Positions 54,726 through 64,000 of a stretch of 64,000 bases of DNA are shown here, piece after piece (within the stretch, counting starts at the first letter, position 1; each line of letters starts with the position of its first letter). The notes beneath the pieces are model-generated. The model saw only the letters and a program-made list of their open reading frames with translations. It ran no database searches and was not told where the DNA came from. The stretch covers positions 124,001 through 188,000 of the forward strand of contig JAMXDE010000033.1 of assembly GCA_026770025.1 (NCBI GenBank), written 5' to 3'. Source of the DNA: Craspedostauros australis (taxonomy: Eukaryota > Bacillariophyta > Bacillariophyceae > Mastogloiales > Achnanthaceae). Made by a program: the position numbers and the translations under genes.

Positions 54726-56234
54726 TCAGAACAGAAACTCCTCCGGACGGCTTTCTGCGAGTTCGACCTGCCCGGACGGATTCACGATGTACATGACGAT
54801 GACAGTCCGACCGTACTTTCGATTGCGTGTACCGATCATCACATTCTTGTCTCCCTTGTACACATTCGGCAAATCGCCCATCAATTCGATGGGGTATTCG
54901 ATCACTACGATCGTGTCCTCTTCCACCAATGGAGAGTTGGCAACGGCGTCAAGCAAGTCGGCGTAGGCAATTTCTTCATACGGCGGCCCCATCGTAATGA
55001 TTTCAAACTTGGCACCTTCTGGAATTCCAACTGAGACGGGGTCTCGGAGCAGCTGAAAAGCATCGGAGCACACAACTTGGGTGCTGTAGCCATCGCCGTC
55101 GAAGTTGCACCATTTGATGTTTCGTTCGATCGCGGCGCAGCAATCTGGAGACATGTCACAAAACGTCCCATGCTTTGCACCGCGGCTCATGCTCTCCAGC
55201 CCGATCGACCCAGACCCGCTGAAGATGTCCAGATGGCGTACGGGGAAATCGTACAGTCCGAAGCTAATGAGAGTGGAAAACACAGCCTCTCGCACCTTGC
55301 CCATCATGGGCCTCAGATACACCGACGGTGAATCCAGTCTCCGTCCTCTGGCTGTGCCACCGAATATCTTGAGCATGGATGGGTTGTTCAAGCCGGCTTC
55401 ACGGGCCTTTCCCTGCGGCCGCAGTCTAGGATTGGACGACCCGCCAGCTGCACAAATGGAGACATGTTAGATGTGGTGAATGTGAATGTGAATGTGTATG
55501 TGTAGATTGTATTATAGACGAGCGAGTGAGCGAATTGATTGATGCGTGCATAAAAGGCAACAGAAAGCCAAATGGGCAAGGCCATTTTCTCGGTTTCTGT
55601 CTCCGAACGCGGTTTTATATGCGGAACCTGAGATCACCATCTTTTCAATAGCCTTGCATGCACGCCTGCTATGAATCCATGGCGTCCGTGCATTTCACAC
55701 CCTTACTCACCTCCTTTGTCTTTCGTGTGCTCCGGGATGACATGCCCACGTGGTGGTCGTTTGGCGGTCACTTTGCGTCTCAAATTCTTCGGCACGCCTT
55801 CCTCAGACCTGGCCTGTTTCTTTGGTTTGGCATGCAAATGGCTATTTGGTGTGATGATGATTGTGGTGATGTTGGTTTGTGTCGCATTCAATTGCATGTG
55901 CAATGGAGGCGTGGGAAACACGAGAGTCAGTGGGATGTGCAAACGTCAACACAAATGACTAACATGCCAATGACGACGACAGCGGCGACCGTGGTGCTTT
56001 ATGGATGGACGAGAACGGCACCACTGCGGGTGACGACGGTACAACGACGTAATCTCGCTTCGCATCACTCTCACTTTGCAAGTGGATCAATCAGCTCAAC
56101 AGCCAACTCCACAATCAGCTCAACAGTCAATCAAATAAAGAGTACAGGTGAGGAGGGAATGAGCAGAACAGTCTGACAGAGAACAATGGAGTTTACTTAC
56201 AATTGACCCGATCGTTGAATCGAACCGACGCCAT
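54726..56234 (-). CDS. RsmD-type rRNA guanine-N2 methyltransferase, probably plastid-type
   Basis: Proposed CDS complement(join(54726..55447, 56201..56234)), 251 aa. The main exon is secure. It carries the RsmD start LKIFGGTARGRRL, YLRPMMGKVREAVFSTL, SAM motif I LDIFSGSGSIGLESMSRGA (about 84-102) and motif IV as ITMGPPYEE (about 162-170). Bacterial RsmD has DPPY there; plant organellar relatives also vary at this Asp. The main exon has no ATG before residue 35 of the model, so a first exon is needed. A 34-nt exon at 56234-56201 (ATGGCGTCGGTTCGATTC start, donor TT|GTAAGT) joins in phase to the acceptor GTGCAG at 55448 over a 753-bp intron. That exon is inference. The enzyme methylates a guanine of small-subunit rRNA. 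Confidence 0.75.
55448..56200 (-). other. Proposed long intron of the RsmD-type gene
   Basis: 753 bp with a GTAAGT donor and an acceptor TTTGTGCAG preceded by a branch-like CTAAC 18 nt upstream. Both phases agree. It is much longer than the other introns here, so an internal exon may have been missed. Confidence 0.5.
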
Positions 56235-56963
56235 GACGCCGTATTGTGAATGCATCGCACGTCATGATCAGGCACAGGAATGTGTAAGCTCTCATGTTGG
56301 ATACGTCGAGTAGTTAATCGAATGGGCGCTGTTCCTGCTTGCTGGCTTGCTTGGTTGATGCTGTACTTATTTCTGTTGATACTCGTATCCCGATGTCGTG
56401 TGTTGTTGCCATCACCATCTTCGGTGTTGGTGTTGGTGTTGGTGGCGATGTTTGCGATCTTTGCATTCTCGCATTTCGTTTGTGGTTGGAGAAACGGGAT
56501 GACGGCAAGACGATAGTGGTGCCAATTAAAAATTGGGCAGTCCCGCTTCCCGCGAAATGAGAGAAGCGCGACGACATGTTCATGTTGGTACCATAGTCGT
56601 ACGTGTCATCTGTTCCAATAGTAGGTGCTTGCATGTATTATAGATAAGACGTATTATAGATGGAAGATCGGCATGACTGCATATCATATCATGCTGTTAT
56701 TGTAGATTGCAACAGCCGATCCGTTCCGCCTTTCGATATGAGCGTACCCACAATCGCCATCTCGTATGAACTGCGAAAAACTGACCTACTCCGCAGCTGA
56801 TTTGATCGGCGCTAGTGGGCATTTGACTCTCAAGATCAACTACACTAGCTCTGATCACGCGGATCGAACCAATGCAGCAGCTGGCGAGCCGAGATAGCGC
56901 TCCACACCGACGCGCAAATAATTGCCGGCACTCTCTTGGTAATTTTCACACATCCACCTCGTT
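56235..56963. other. Intergenic, 0.7 kb
   Basis: Upstream of the RsmD-type gene and downstream of the coiled-coil gene. It contains a GTTGGTGTTGGTGTTGGTGG run near 56424. No gene is recognised. Confidence 0.45.
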
Positions 56964-57740
56964 TCAGAGAAGCAGATCGTCAGTGTCGTCCTTCGGCGTC
57001 GTGAAACCCTGCTGGAAGGAGCTCTGCGGAGGACCGCTTGGTGCATCGTATGATGGACTGATGGTGACGCCCGGTGCGGTGCCACCCGCCGGCGGGGGCG
57101 CTGCGTCGCCGCCTCCACCCAATTCCTTCACCTGCTGGCGTTTCTCATCCTGGCGCTTCTCCATGTTATTGACGTCATTCCGGCAGGCATCGTACATGGA
57201 ACGCACGCTGCGATCCGTCGGCAGGAAGCCCTGGGTGTCCTCGGCCTGCACAAACGCCGAGTACAGCTCCAGTCCGAACGCATTCTTTATCTGCGTCATC
57301 TGACGCTCCACCACGGCCAATTGCGCCTTGAGCTTCGTCTCGCCACCGGCCAGGTAGGTGGACTTGCCCGCATTCTTGAGCTTCTCCCCGAAGGTCTCGG
57401 CCTTCGTGGGAAAGGCGCTGGCGCGCGTGACTTCGGCCTGCGCCTGCTCCTCCTTCAGCTTGTGGCGCTTGCCTTCCAGCGCCTTGATCTCGCGCTGCGC
57501 GTTGATGAGCGGACCGCGAAGGATCTCCGTCAGCGCATCCGTCGCGGCGTAGAAGTCAGGGTTCTGGCTCAGCGGGGATATGTAATCGTACATGTCCACG
57601 CCGAACTTCTGCTTGCGCGCATGTGCCTCGCGATCCAGCAGCACGATGTCCGTGTTGAGCTTCGTCTTTGTGGCAGCGATCTTCGTGGCTTCGCCGGCCT
57701 TGGCCGTGGCGGATTTGATGGTGTCCCAGAATGACGACAT
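56964..57740 (-). CDS. Coiled-coil protein with internal duplication, function unknown
   Basis: 258 aa from the ATG at 57740; the frame is open further upstream, but the sequence there is Arg/Gln/Thr-rich without character. MSSFWDTIKSATAKAGEATK begins an amphipathic helix. Two copies of a 30-residue motif occur in exact register: residues 25-54 (TKLNTDIVLLDREAHARKQK, then FGVDMYDY) and 134-163 (TKLKAQLAVVERQMTQIKNA, then FGLELYSAF). They are joined by a long charged helix (EIKALEGKRHKLKEEQAQAE). The C-terminus is Gly/Pro-rich and ends DDTDDLLL. The helical, curved-dimer look recalls BAR-like or vesicle-coat adaptor proteins, but no established family can be claimed. Confidence 0.72.
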   Translation of the reverse strand: MSSFWDTIKSATAKAGEATKIAATKTKLNTDIVLLDREAHARKQKFGVDMYDYISPLSQNPDFYAATDALTEILRGPLINAQREIKALEGKRHKLKEEQAQAEVTRASAFPTKAETFGEKLKNAGKSTYLAGGETKLKAQLAVVERQMTQIKNAFGLELYSAFVQAEDTQGFLPTDRSVRSMYDACRNDVNNMEKRQDEKRQQVKELGGGGDAAPPPAGGTAPGVTISPSYDAPSGPPQSSFQQGFTTPKDDTDDLLL

Positions 57741-58573
57741 TGGAGTCTGCTTGCGATGTCTCGGTGATTGGAGTCTTGGCTGAACGCTTGTGGTTTGAGA
57801 TCCTTGTTCACCAACTTGTTGCACTTGTGGAGTCGAGGTTCCTATGGCTCGAGTGCGCGCTTGTTTGTTGGGTTTGTGTCCTTGCTCTCTTGTTTGGATT
57901 CGATTTCTGTTTGTGTGGAGGCGTTTGCCTGTCCTGCTTCCTCTCGCATTGTGTCGCGTTGCGTCGCGTTGTGTCGTGTTGTTTTGGCTGTTTTGTATTC
58001 GCACGACTCAGCCAAGAATTCGGATCGAACAATGAACAAGGTTCAATCCCGTTTCATTGGATTAATCGTATGGGTCGAGTCGGCAAAGTGTGCGACATAG
58101 TCTAGGCCATTGGTCTCTCTGTCTCTCTCCAGAGAAAGAGAGAGGCAGCATCAAATCTGTGGTGTCCGAGAGCCATGCGTGCTGCAGCCTTGAATCGGTA
58201 TGACGGTTCCCACTAGTATTCTCGAAGATACTTCAGTCTCAGAACTGCGAGATGCGAAGGTGCAGCAGTTTGGAACGAACGCCACGTTGATCATCTTTCA
58301 ACAAACGACGTGGTGAGATTGACACCCGGAGCAAGTGCTCTCTTCATGCACAAATGTGCTAATTGCTGTAGAGCGTGCACACCATGCTCGTAGTTTGAAT
58401 TGTAATGGAGCTATATTGATATTCTGTTATTCTATGTGATGCACGGTAGCATTTGATCATGCTGCTGATTTCATGCATTTCGCATTTCGTTGGCAATCAC
58501 AGTGTCTGGAGTATTGGAGCGCTGTCGGTGGAATCGGTGGATTCATTGTTGCGCCGCTGCTTTCATCCTCTGC
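57741..58573. other. Intergenic, 0.8 kb
   Basis: Includes the 5' region of the coiled-coil gene and the 3' side of the spondin gene. A GAGAGAAAGAGAGAGGC purine run lies near 58133, paired with an upstream CTCTCTGTCTCTCTC run that could form a hairpin. No gene is recognised. Confidence 0.45.
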
Positions 58574-59468
58574 TTAGGCGCTCATGACGCGGAACTGGAC
58601 CATCGGGTTGCGCCAGTCGTAGTTCTGGATGTTTGGGAGGGTGTTGGTTGGAACATCAGACTGGATGCCGCGGTGGATGTGAACGAAGCCCTCGCCGTTG
58701 CCATCAGCGTTGTTTCCGGCTGGGCAGGCTGGTCCTGGGATGGAGTCGCATTGCTGGTTGTTGACCTCGGTACCGGAATCGTATCCAACTCCGCGGAACA
58801 TGTCACCTGGGCTGATCTTGGCACCGTTCAAGGCGACGAAGCTGTACACAAGAATGGGAGGGCGAAACAACGAGAGCAGAATAGTGTGAGAGATGTGACA
58901 CGATGCTGCACGTTGGGTCAATAGCGAAGAAGGCACTGGCATCACATTCAATTCAACGCTTCTCATCTCATCTCATCACTTACCAATCGTTGGTGTTGAC
59001 GGCCATGGTGGCAATGGTGACGTAGTAGCCAGCTGGGACGGTCACTGGGATATTGAGGCTGGCGCCTGGTCCGATTGGGCCTGGGACCGCCATGGCGGTG
59101 GCAACACCTGGCTGGCCATTGTATGCGGTGACCAAAGCGGATGGATCTCCGTTCTCAGCGAGGGTTCCGAGGGCAGCGCTGGCTGGCATACCGAGCGTGA
59201 AGAGTGGCCCGGCGGCACGGGTGTGGACCATGACGAAGAGGCCGCTGAATGGCTGGCGGAAGGCCAGGTTGGTGACGCGGACAATGAGGGACTGTGGTCC
59301 ATCTGGGCTGCTGGAAGACTTGAGTCGGCGAGTGGCCTTGGGGGTGTCGAAGTCGTCGACCTTCTCGTTGTCAGAGTCGTGGGCGGCAACGAATGTGGAG
59401 TCGTTGTTGGCGAGGAGGGCCATGGCGGAAGCCAGGAGGAGAGCGAGGGTGCTGGTCTTGAACATCAT
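58574..59468 (-). CDS. Secreted spondin-domain protein (two exons)
   Basis: CDS complement(join(58574..58841, 58984..59468)), 250 aa. The ATG at 59468 begins a signal peptide (MMFKTSTLALLLASAMALLA). After an acidic and basic pro-like segment (EKVDDFDTPKATRRLKSSSS), the spondin N-like fold starts at about residue 68: LIVRVTNLAFRQPFSGLFVM, then VHTRAAGPLFTLGMPAS, LGTLAENGDPSALV and VPAGYYVTIATMAVNTNDCF across the splice. The end reads GYDSGTEVNN, GEGFVHIHRGI and YDWRNPMVQFRV. The DSGTE motif is the metal/C2-like element of such bacterial and protist spondin proteins. Donor TTG|GTAAGT and acceptor GTACAG keep phase. An extracellular or wall-associated adhesive role is inferred. No anchor is seen. 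Confidence 0.82.
58842..58983 (-). other. Intron of the spondin-domain gene
   Basis: 142-bp GT-AG intron with a consensus GTAAGT donor and TGTGTACAG acceptor. Splicing rebuilds the Cys codon in NTNDCFVALNG, which matches the family. Confidence 0.87.
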
Positions 59469-61352
59469 CTTGTTGCTTGGTTGCTTGGGTAGGTTGGTGG
59501 TTGTGTGAGTTGGTTTGCGAGTTGTGCGGTTGCTGATTTTGTGAGGAGATGATGGATGGAAGTGGTTTTGGGGTTGTCTTGGCACTCGCGAAGTGATGAG
59601 ATGTGAGGTATGGGATGACAAGCCACCGATGGGAAAATCTAGGCCATGAAAGCTGCTGGGTGCGCAGCGTGCGTCGGTGGGAACGCGCTGAGACTCTGTC
59701 TTCTTCATCTCAAATATTCCGTGCCGTGCAAGATCCAACGGCTCCTTCGGCATCGGCGATGTTGAGATGCGTGATGTGCATCACAGGTACCTATTGTACC
59801 GTGCTCGTACATCCATGACAACTGTTCCCATTGTTGCGGTGTTTGGTGGGATACGACCTATTTACTATGAATTGAGTACCAATAGATCAGGAGCGGCAGT
59901 ACTCATAGGTACTAGAATATATCTTGGGAGCGATTGGTCTCTTCCATGCGTGATGTTATGCAGCTTCCCCGGTATCAAGCACATTTGCTCGTGCGGTATT
60001 CACAACGTGGACAGAGCGCAGCGCATCTGCACGATATGTACTGGTATCTTCGATCTTGTGGCGCGCCAGTTGGGACCAGCAGCCGAGCGGAGAATCCGGC
60101 GCATGCTCTGTATGGAATTGCCCACTTTGACGATGGTGCAACAAGATCGATTGTGGCAGCGAAACAATCACAACCAAGGACAATCTTGTCGTTGTGATCG
60201 TGCGGGTAGTGTATTTGATCCGATTCATTCTGCTTGCGCAGTTTCGTTGGTTTTGGGTGTGCGCTGAGACATCAGATTATGTAAGTCATATTATACTTTA
60301 CCACGGCTCCTTCTTTCGTCCGTTAATCACTAAACAGCACTATGTTGGTCTGTCCACCGCCTGTGTTGGTCGTTGAAGTGTTCCGTCACTATGTCTTGGG
60401 AACTAGAGAGAGAGAGAGACGAGTCAACCAGAGTGAAGTATTCGGAGAGTGGAGGACAGCAGGGGAGACAACGAATGAATAAGATGACAGCCACGGTACC
60501 ACATTCCGCACAAGGGAGCCATCTATTGATTGTAGATGGGCACGAGAAAAAGAAGAATGATGCGCATGGTAGAGATCGTGTTGTTGATTCGATATCCCAT
60601 GCTAGCCTCCTATCGACACAAGGCTACATTATCACCAGAAAACGCCTCTTTTGGATCCGTGAAGAGGGTAGGAATAGAGTGGTATGTATAGTACTCGTAC
60701 GGGCACGCGTACGGTATGAGTATGCCGCCAATGCTTGCGATTGTCTGCTTCATCTCCTCCGACGCCAAACAAGTTCTACATGTGCATCCTTATCATGCTT
60801 GAGGAGTTTGGGGTTGTTTTGTGGAGAATCGATTCTGACTATTCGTTTGTTTACCGCAGCTCTAAGTAGTTCATCTCCCTCTACAGCCAACATGCGTCCC
60901 CACAAGTGCAATCCTTCGACTCGTACACGAGGCCTGCTGGAAAGGATACTTGCAGAGTTCTGTTTGCCATGTATTGTGCTCACTATCCTTCTTCCAAGAA
61001 ATGACCACCATGCATTCTTGCTTCGGTCCTTCGCTGAAATCCCATTCGAAGCGAGTGGAAAGATGAAGATGCTCTGTCAGATTGGGGGCGAAGCGTGCGG
61101 GGTCTGCAACGCCTGCATCGGAGGAACGCGGCAGACTGAACAAGGTTCAGCTGCTCTGTTCCAAACGCATATGCGCAATACATGGAGCTTGTACTGAACC
61201 AGTGCGATTCGCAATGAGTTGGATGCGGGTGCATCGTCTGATGCCCTGCCCTTCCGCGTGCCTTTGCTTCGGACTGTGATCGCCGATTCTGCCATGTACA
61301 TTCCAGAGTAGGACGGCAGTACTGCATTCCGCAGTCTGCGGGGCTCGCACTC
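59469..61352. other. Intergenic, 1.9 kb
   Basis: The plus-strand frame 60373-61197 is 274 codons but has no recognisable motif and an implausible mix of Cys and Arg; it is not annotated as a gene. A TACTCGTA octamer lies at 60692. A GAGAGAGAGAGA run lies near 60405. Confidence 0.4.
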
Positions 61353-61934
61353 TTATTCCTCAATTAGCTCCAACCACGTGAATCCACCGAATTTGGATAT
61401 ACTCCAGCCACCGCGGTCATGATGAATCCACGCCCCGCGCGATGGCGCAATCGATTCCACGATCTGGCCCTCCGCCAATTGGTCAATGATGTTGTGCGTG
61501 TCGAACGGATCGGACGGTTCTTGATGCACGTTGAGGAAACCCTTTTGGGTTCTGGTGATGTACCGACGCCCGACGTTCCTCTCCAGCTCATCTTGTCGAT
61601 TCTGCAGTGATTGGTACATCTCGGATATTACTGCGTCGCCTTGCGTCGTGTTTGTGCTGCACAGATCTTGTTGCTGCTGCTTTCCATCTTGAACCATACG
61701 CGCTGCAGATCGTCGCCGTTTCGATGCAGCACATCTCTCGACGCAAGAAGGTGGGCACTTGTGCGGATGTGCACGGGATCCGTGGGAAATCAGGAATCCA
61801 TCTGTTGCTGTGATGAAGCAAAGGAAAAGAAGAATGGTTGCAATGATGTGACGAATTCGCGGAGCATTCTTCATGGTGGCTTTGCTTGATGATGTGCTGA
61901 GTGGCTGGACAGCCTCTTCGTTGGAAATAGACAT
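61353..61934 (-). CDS. Probable plastid protein with C-terminal SH3-like fold
   Basis: 193 aa from the ATG at 61934; an alternative ATG at 61874 gives 173 aa starting right at a signal peptide (KNAPRIRHIIATILLFLCFI, ending TATDG-FLISHG). The Gly-Phe junction after the signal peptide, followed by an Arg/His/Ser-rich stretch, suggests plastid import. Residues of about 80-125 are a charged helix. Residues 132-193 form a small beta-barrel-like module: GFLNVHQEPSDPF, IIDQLAEGQIVESIAP, RGAWIHHDRGGWSISKFGG and FTWLELIEE. This resembles bacterial-type SH3 domains. Function unknown. Confidence 0.65.
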   Translation of the reverse strand: MSISNEEAVQPLSTSSSKATMKNAPRIRHIIATILLFLCFITATDGFLISHGSRAHPHKCPPSCVERCAASKRRRSAARMVQDGKQQQQDLCSTNTTQGDAVISEMYQSLQNRQDELERNVGRRYITRTQKGFLNVHQEPSDPFDTHNIIDQLAEGQIVESIAPSRGAWIHHDRGGWSISKFGGFTWLELIEE

Positions 61935-62312
61935 GATGCGATGTGTTGTCGTCGTCGTTGCTATCGTTGCTGTTGATAAATGAGATCCTTGGCGCCACAT
62001 CGGAGGGTTCTGTTCTTTCCCACACGAACACATCAACACAGATTCTCGATCTTTGCGTGGCACATAGACGACCAATTGAGCTTAGATGACAAATGAAATT
62101 CACGCAGTGCGACTGGATCGGAGCATGGTTACGTGTGTATTATATCCACAATCAGAGATCGAGACACGCCTACACTGTTGTTAACTGGTTGATGTGCATG
62201 CTGTATCTAGTCTTTGTTGGAGATAGACGTACGCAGGGCTGAACGTATGGAATTGGATCGATTGCTCTTTCATTGTTGGAAGTCTCTCACATTTATCTCC
62301 CACTCAATGTCG
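61935..62312. other. Intergenic, 0.4 kb
   Basis: Between two minus-strand genes. It contains the promoter side of the SH3-like gene and probably the 3' UTR of the Nudix gene. Nothing else is recognised. Confidence 0.5.
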
Positions 62313-63986
62313 TCATTTACGATCGGACGACAGCTTCAATTCACCCAACCGCTTGGTGAGATCGTCACCACCATCCACCGAGGCGACATCGTCAGATGCT
62401 TTGCCTTCGTGGACGCTGCCGACTGACGCCGGCGGATGCAAAATGAAGTATCGGTTGATGTTGTCCTTGGGATGTTCGAAGCCCCGCTGATGCTTGTCCT
62501 TGGGATGGATCCAACGTGAATCTATGCGCAAGGAGCACTCTTCGAAGCTTTCCCGCACCATGCATTGCATCGCGGTTTCACCCAAGTGCCGTTTGCCGCC
62601 CGACAGATCCAACCAGCATTCATCGTCTTTCGGTTCGTATTGAGTCATGACGAACCAGTACTTGAGTTTGGAGAGCCATTTGGGAGCCTGCGGTGTGTGG
62701 TGGGGGTCCGCGGCGGCTTGGAAGATGGATACCAGAGACTTGATGTGATGTCCGAAGAAGATATCGGTCGTTGGCATGTGCACGCCTTGTGCCGTCAAGT
62801 ATTGTCTCAATTCCGGTGACGGTTTGCCAGATTTCAGCATCTCAAATGGAACGCACGCCACGTCGATGGCATGATCGGCATGCAATCCACCAGGACTCGT
62901 GGCCAGAACCTCCTGCTTGTTTTGACGTGCCATCGTCACGGCGCGTTCGACATCCTCCTGATCGTCCGATGCGATGCAGGCAAAGCCGTTCGGATGGGTG
63001 GACCGTAGCAGACATGCCGCGCAGCTGATTTTGAAGGGCGTTTCCAACATCACGTTCTCCTTCTCGTGGGCAAAGATTTCGGACGTCAGCTTGTCTTCTG
63101 CCACTTTCCAATCGACGCCGTCGCCGGTGCCTTCGCACAGGTACATCGCGGCAAAGCCTTTCGCCTTGGGTAATACAGTCAATGCATTGAAGTCCACACC
63201 ATGATCTGGTTGATCACGTTCCAACGTGGCGCGAGCAACTTGCATGGGAGAGCAGTTGCAATTGGGCGCATGCACCTTATAATCGGATTGGTTGCATCGT
63301 TCGTGCATGTTTTCGAGGAAGTTGGTGGACGCCACATGGATGGGGAACCTCTGAGTCCGTGGCGACGTCCTCGGGGTGTAGCGATTGTGATTGCGACTGT
63401 TGTTGTTGTTGCTGTTGTTGTAGTAACGACGACCACCATCGCCGCGCCATTGGCTGCTTCTCTGTGGACCACCACCATCGAACCACCCCACAATGACATC
63501 ACCCCCGCCGTCATCAACGTCGCTGCGTCCTCTGTTCCATCTGGGAGTCCTCCATGCGGATGGGTCTCCTGCTCGACCCTCATAGCGTCCGGGCGTCACC
63601 GCCGTGTCGATGTTGACGTGAGCCCAGCGATCCTTCGCAGGTGTCTTGTCCATGACACCCGTTGCAAGGAACCGCCTTGCTTCGTCTTGCGTTCTGCTGT
63701 CGCCAATCGCATGCAGCGGCGTTGTGGATGATGTCGTGTTCTTCGCTTTCCAGACTGCGCGACTGCTGTTTGTTGGCAAAGCAGGTGGCAGCACAGACCT
63801 CCATCGCCGTCCGATTGCGCGTCTCCACATGGTGTTGAATTGTGATGCGTTCGAGCCGGCAAGGTCAACTCCACGGTAAAGTGCTGTGAGTGGCTTTCCT
63901 ACCGCAAATGTTTCATTCAGAAGCTTTTGATGGATGTGCGCAATGGAGGATGTTTGTGTGGAATGGATGTCCATGATTGCGAACAT
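62313..63986 (-). CDS. Nudix-domain protein with long N-terminal extension
   Basis: 557 aa from the ATG at 63986, 15 bp from the window end, so an upstream exon cannot be excluded. Residues 1-200 are basic and low-complexity (Asn/Arg/Gly runs such as YYNNSNNNNSRNHNRY). Residues of about 220-400 form an unrecognised globular part with the conserved-looking pieces HERCNQSDYKVHAPNCNCSP and PFKISCAACLLRSTHPNGFA. The Nudix part follows (KYWFVMTQYEP to RYFILHPP). Its box reads GGKRHLGETAM, then RESFEEC (about 463-484), with the metal-binding REXXEE; the Gly before the last hydrophobic residue is Ser. Nudix enzymes hydrolyse nucleoside-diphosphate-linked compounds; the substrate is unknown. Confidence 0.75.
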   Translation of the reverse strand: MFAIMDIHSTQTSSIAHIHQKLLNETFAVGKPLTALYRGVDLAGSNASQFNTMWRRAIGRRWRSVLPPALPTNSSRAVWKAKNTTSSTTPLHAIGDSRTQDEARRFLATGVMDKTPAKDRWAHVNIDTAVTPGRYEGRAGDPSAWRTPRWNRGRSDVDDGGGDVIVGWFDGGGPQRSSQWRGDGGRRYYNNSNNNNSRNHNRYTPRTSPRTQRFPIHVASTNFLENMHERCNQSDYKVHAPNCNCSPMQVARATLERDQPDHGVDFNALTVLPKAKGFAAMYLCEGTGDGVDWKVAEDKLTSEIFAHEKENVMLETPFKISCAACLLRSTHPNGFACIASDDQEDVERAVTMARQNKQEVLATSPGGLHADHAIDVACVPFEMLKSGKPSPELRQYLTAQGVHMPTTDIFFGHHIKSLVSIFQAAADPHHTPQAPKWLSKLKYWFVMTQYEPKDDECWLDLSGGKRHLGETAMQCMVRESFEECSLRIDSRWIHPKDKHQRGFEHPKDNINRYFILHPPASVGSVHEGKASDDVASVDGGDDLTKRLGELKLSSDRK

Positions 63987-64000
63987 CAATGCACAAGGGA

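Noticed and set aside
60373-61197. 274-codon plus-strand frame
   Set aside because: No recognisable motif, abundant Cys/Arg and low-complexity start in a GA repeat; probably chance.

Overview
The window is nuclear DNA of a photosynthetic stramenopile, most likely a diatom. The evidence is GT-AG introns of about 140-180 bp, eukaryotic start contexts without operons, genes on both strands with long intergenic gaps, a secreted protein with (SAPT)n mucin-like repeats of the kind common in diatom genomes, two proteins with a signal peptide followed by an Ala-Phe or Gly-Phe junction that suggests plastid import through a secondary envelope, and a CoDi-like Ty1/copia retroelement. The species cannot be named from sequence alone.

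Layout. 0.2-3.0 kb: a glutathione S-transferase (+) facing tail-to-tail a beta-helix/WWE protein (-). 3.5-6.1 kb: a 5'-truncated LINE (-) flanked by a perfect 19-bp target-site duplication. 6.9-9.7 kb: an unrecognised gene (-) divergent from a DOT1-like histone methyltransferase (+). 10.4-11.5 kb: a TatD-family nuclease (+). 13.8-14.4 kb: a decayed PIF/Harbinger-like transposase (-). 14.9-22.2 kb: a degenerate copia LTR retrotransposon (+). 25-28.2 kb: a 1075-residue secreted mucin-like protein with two cysteine-ladder modules (-). 30.5-31.7 kb: nitronate monooxygenase (-). 32.4-34.9 kb: a probable plastid protein with NTF2-like segments (+). 35.3-36.0 kb: a small membrane protein (-). 38.0-38.4 kb: a MATH-like fragment. 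38.8-40.4 kb: a cytochrome P450 (-). 41.7-43.2 kb: an LRR-like protein (+). 44.3-45.0 kb: a LysM/UBA-like protein (-). 49.9-51.0 kb: a double helicase-associated-domain protein (-). 54.7-56.2 kb: an RsmD-type methyltransferase (-). 57-57.7 kb: a coiled-coil protein (-). 58.6-59.5 kb: a secreted spondin-domain protein (-). 61.4-61.9 kb: a probable plastid SH3-like protein (-). 62.3-64 kb: a Nudix-domain protein (-).

These genes do not form a pathway; this is an ordinary mixed nuclear neighbourhood. Shared themes are detoxification and oxidation (GST, P450, nitronate monooxygenase), surface or secreted proteins (mucin-like, spondin, membrane protein), chromatin or nucleic-acid work (DOT1-like, WWE, TatD, RsmD) and organelle-directed proteins. 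Three transposon relics of different classes lie in the first 22 kb, and most of their premature stops are TGA. The most unusual gene products are the CX5C-ladder protein, the beta-helix/WWE fusion and the coiled-coil protein with an exact internal duplication. Introns were placed by splice signals and reading phase only.
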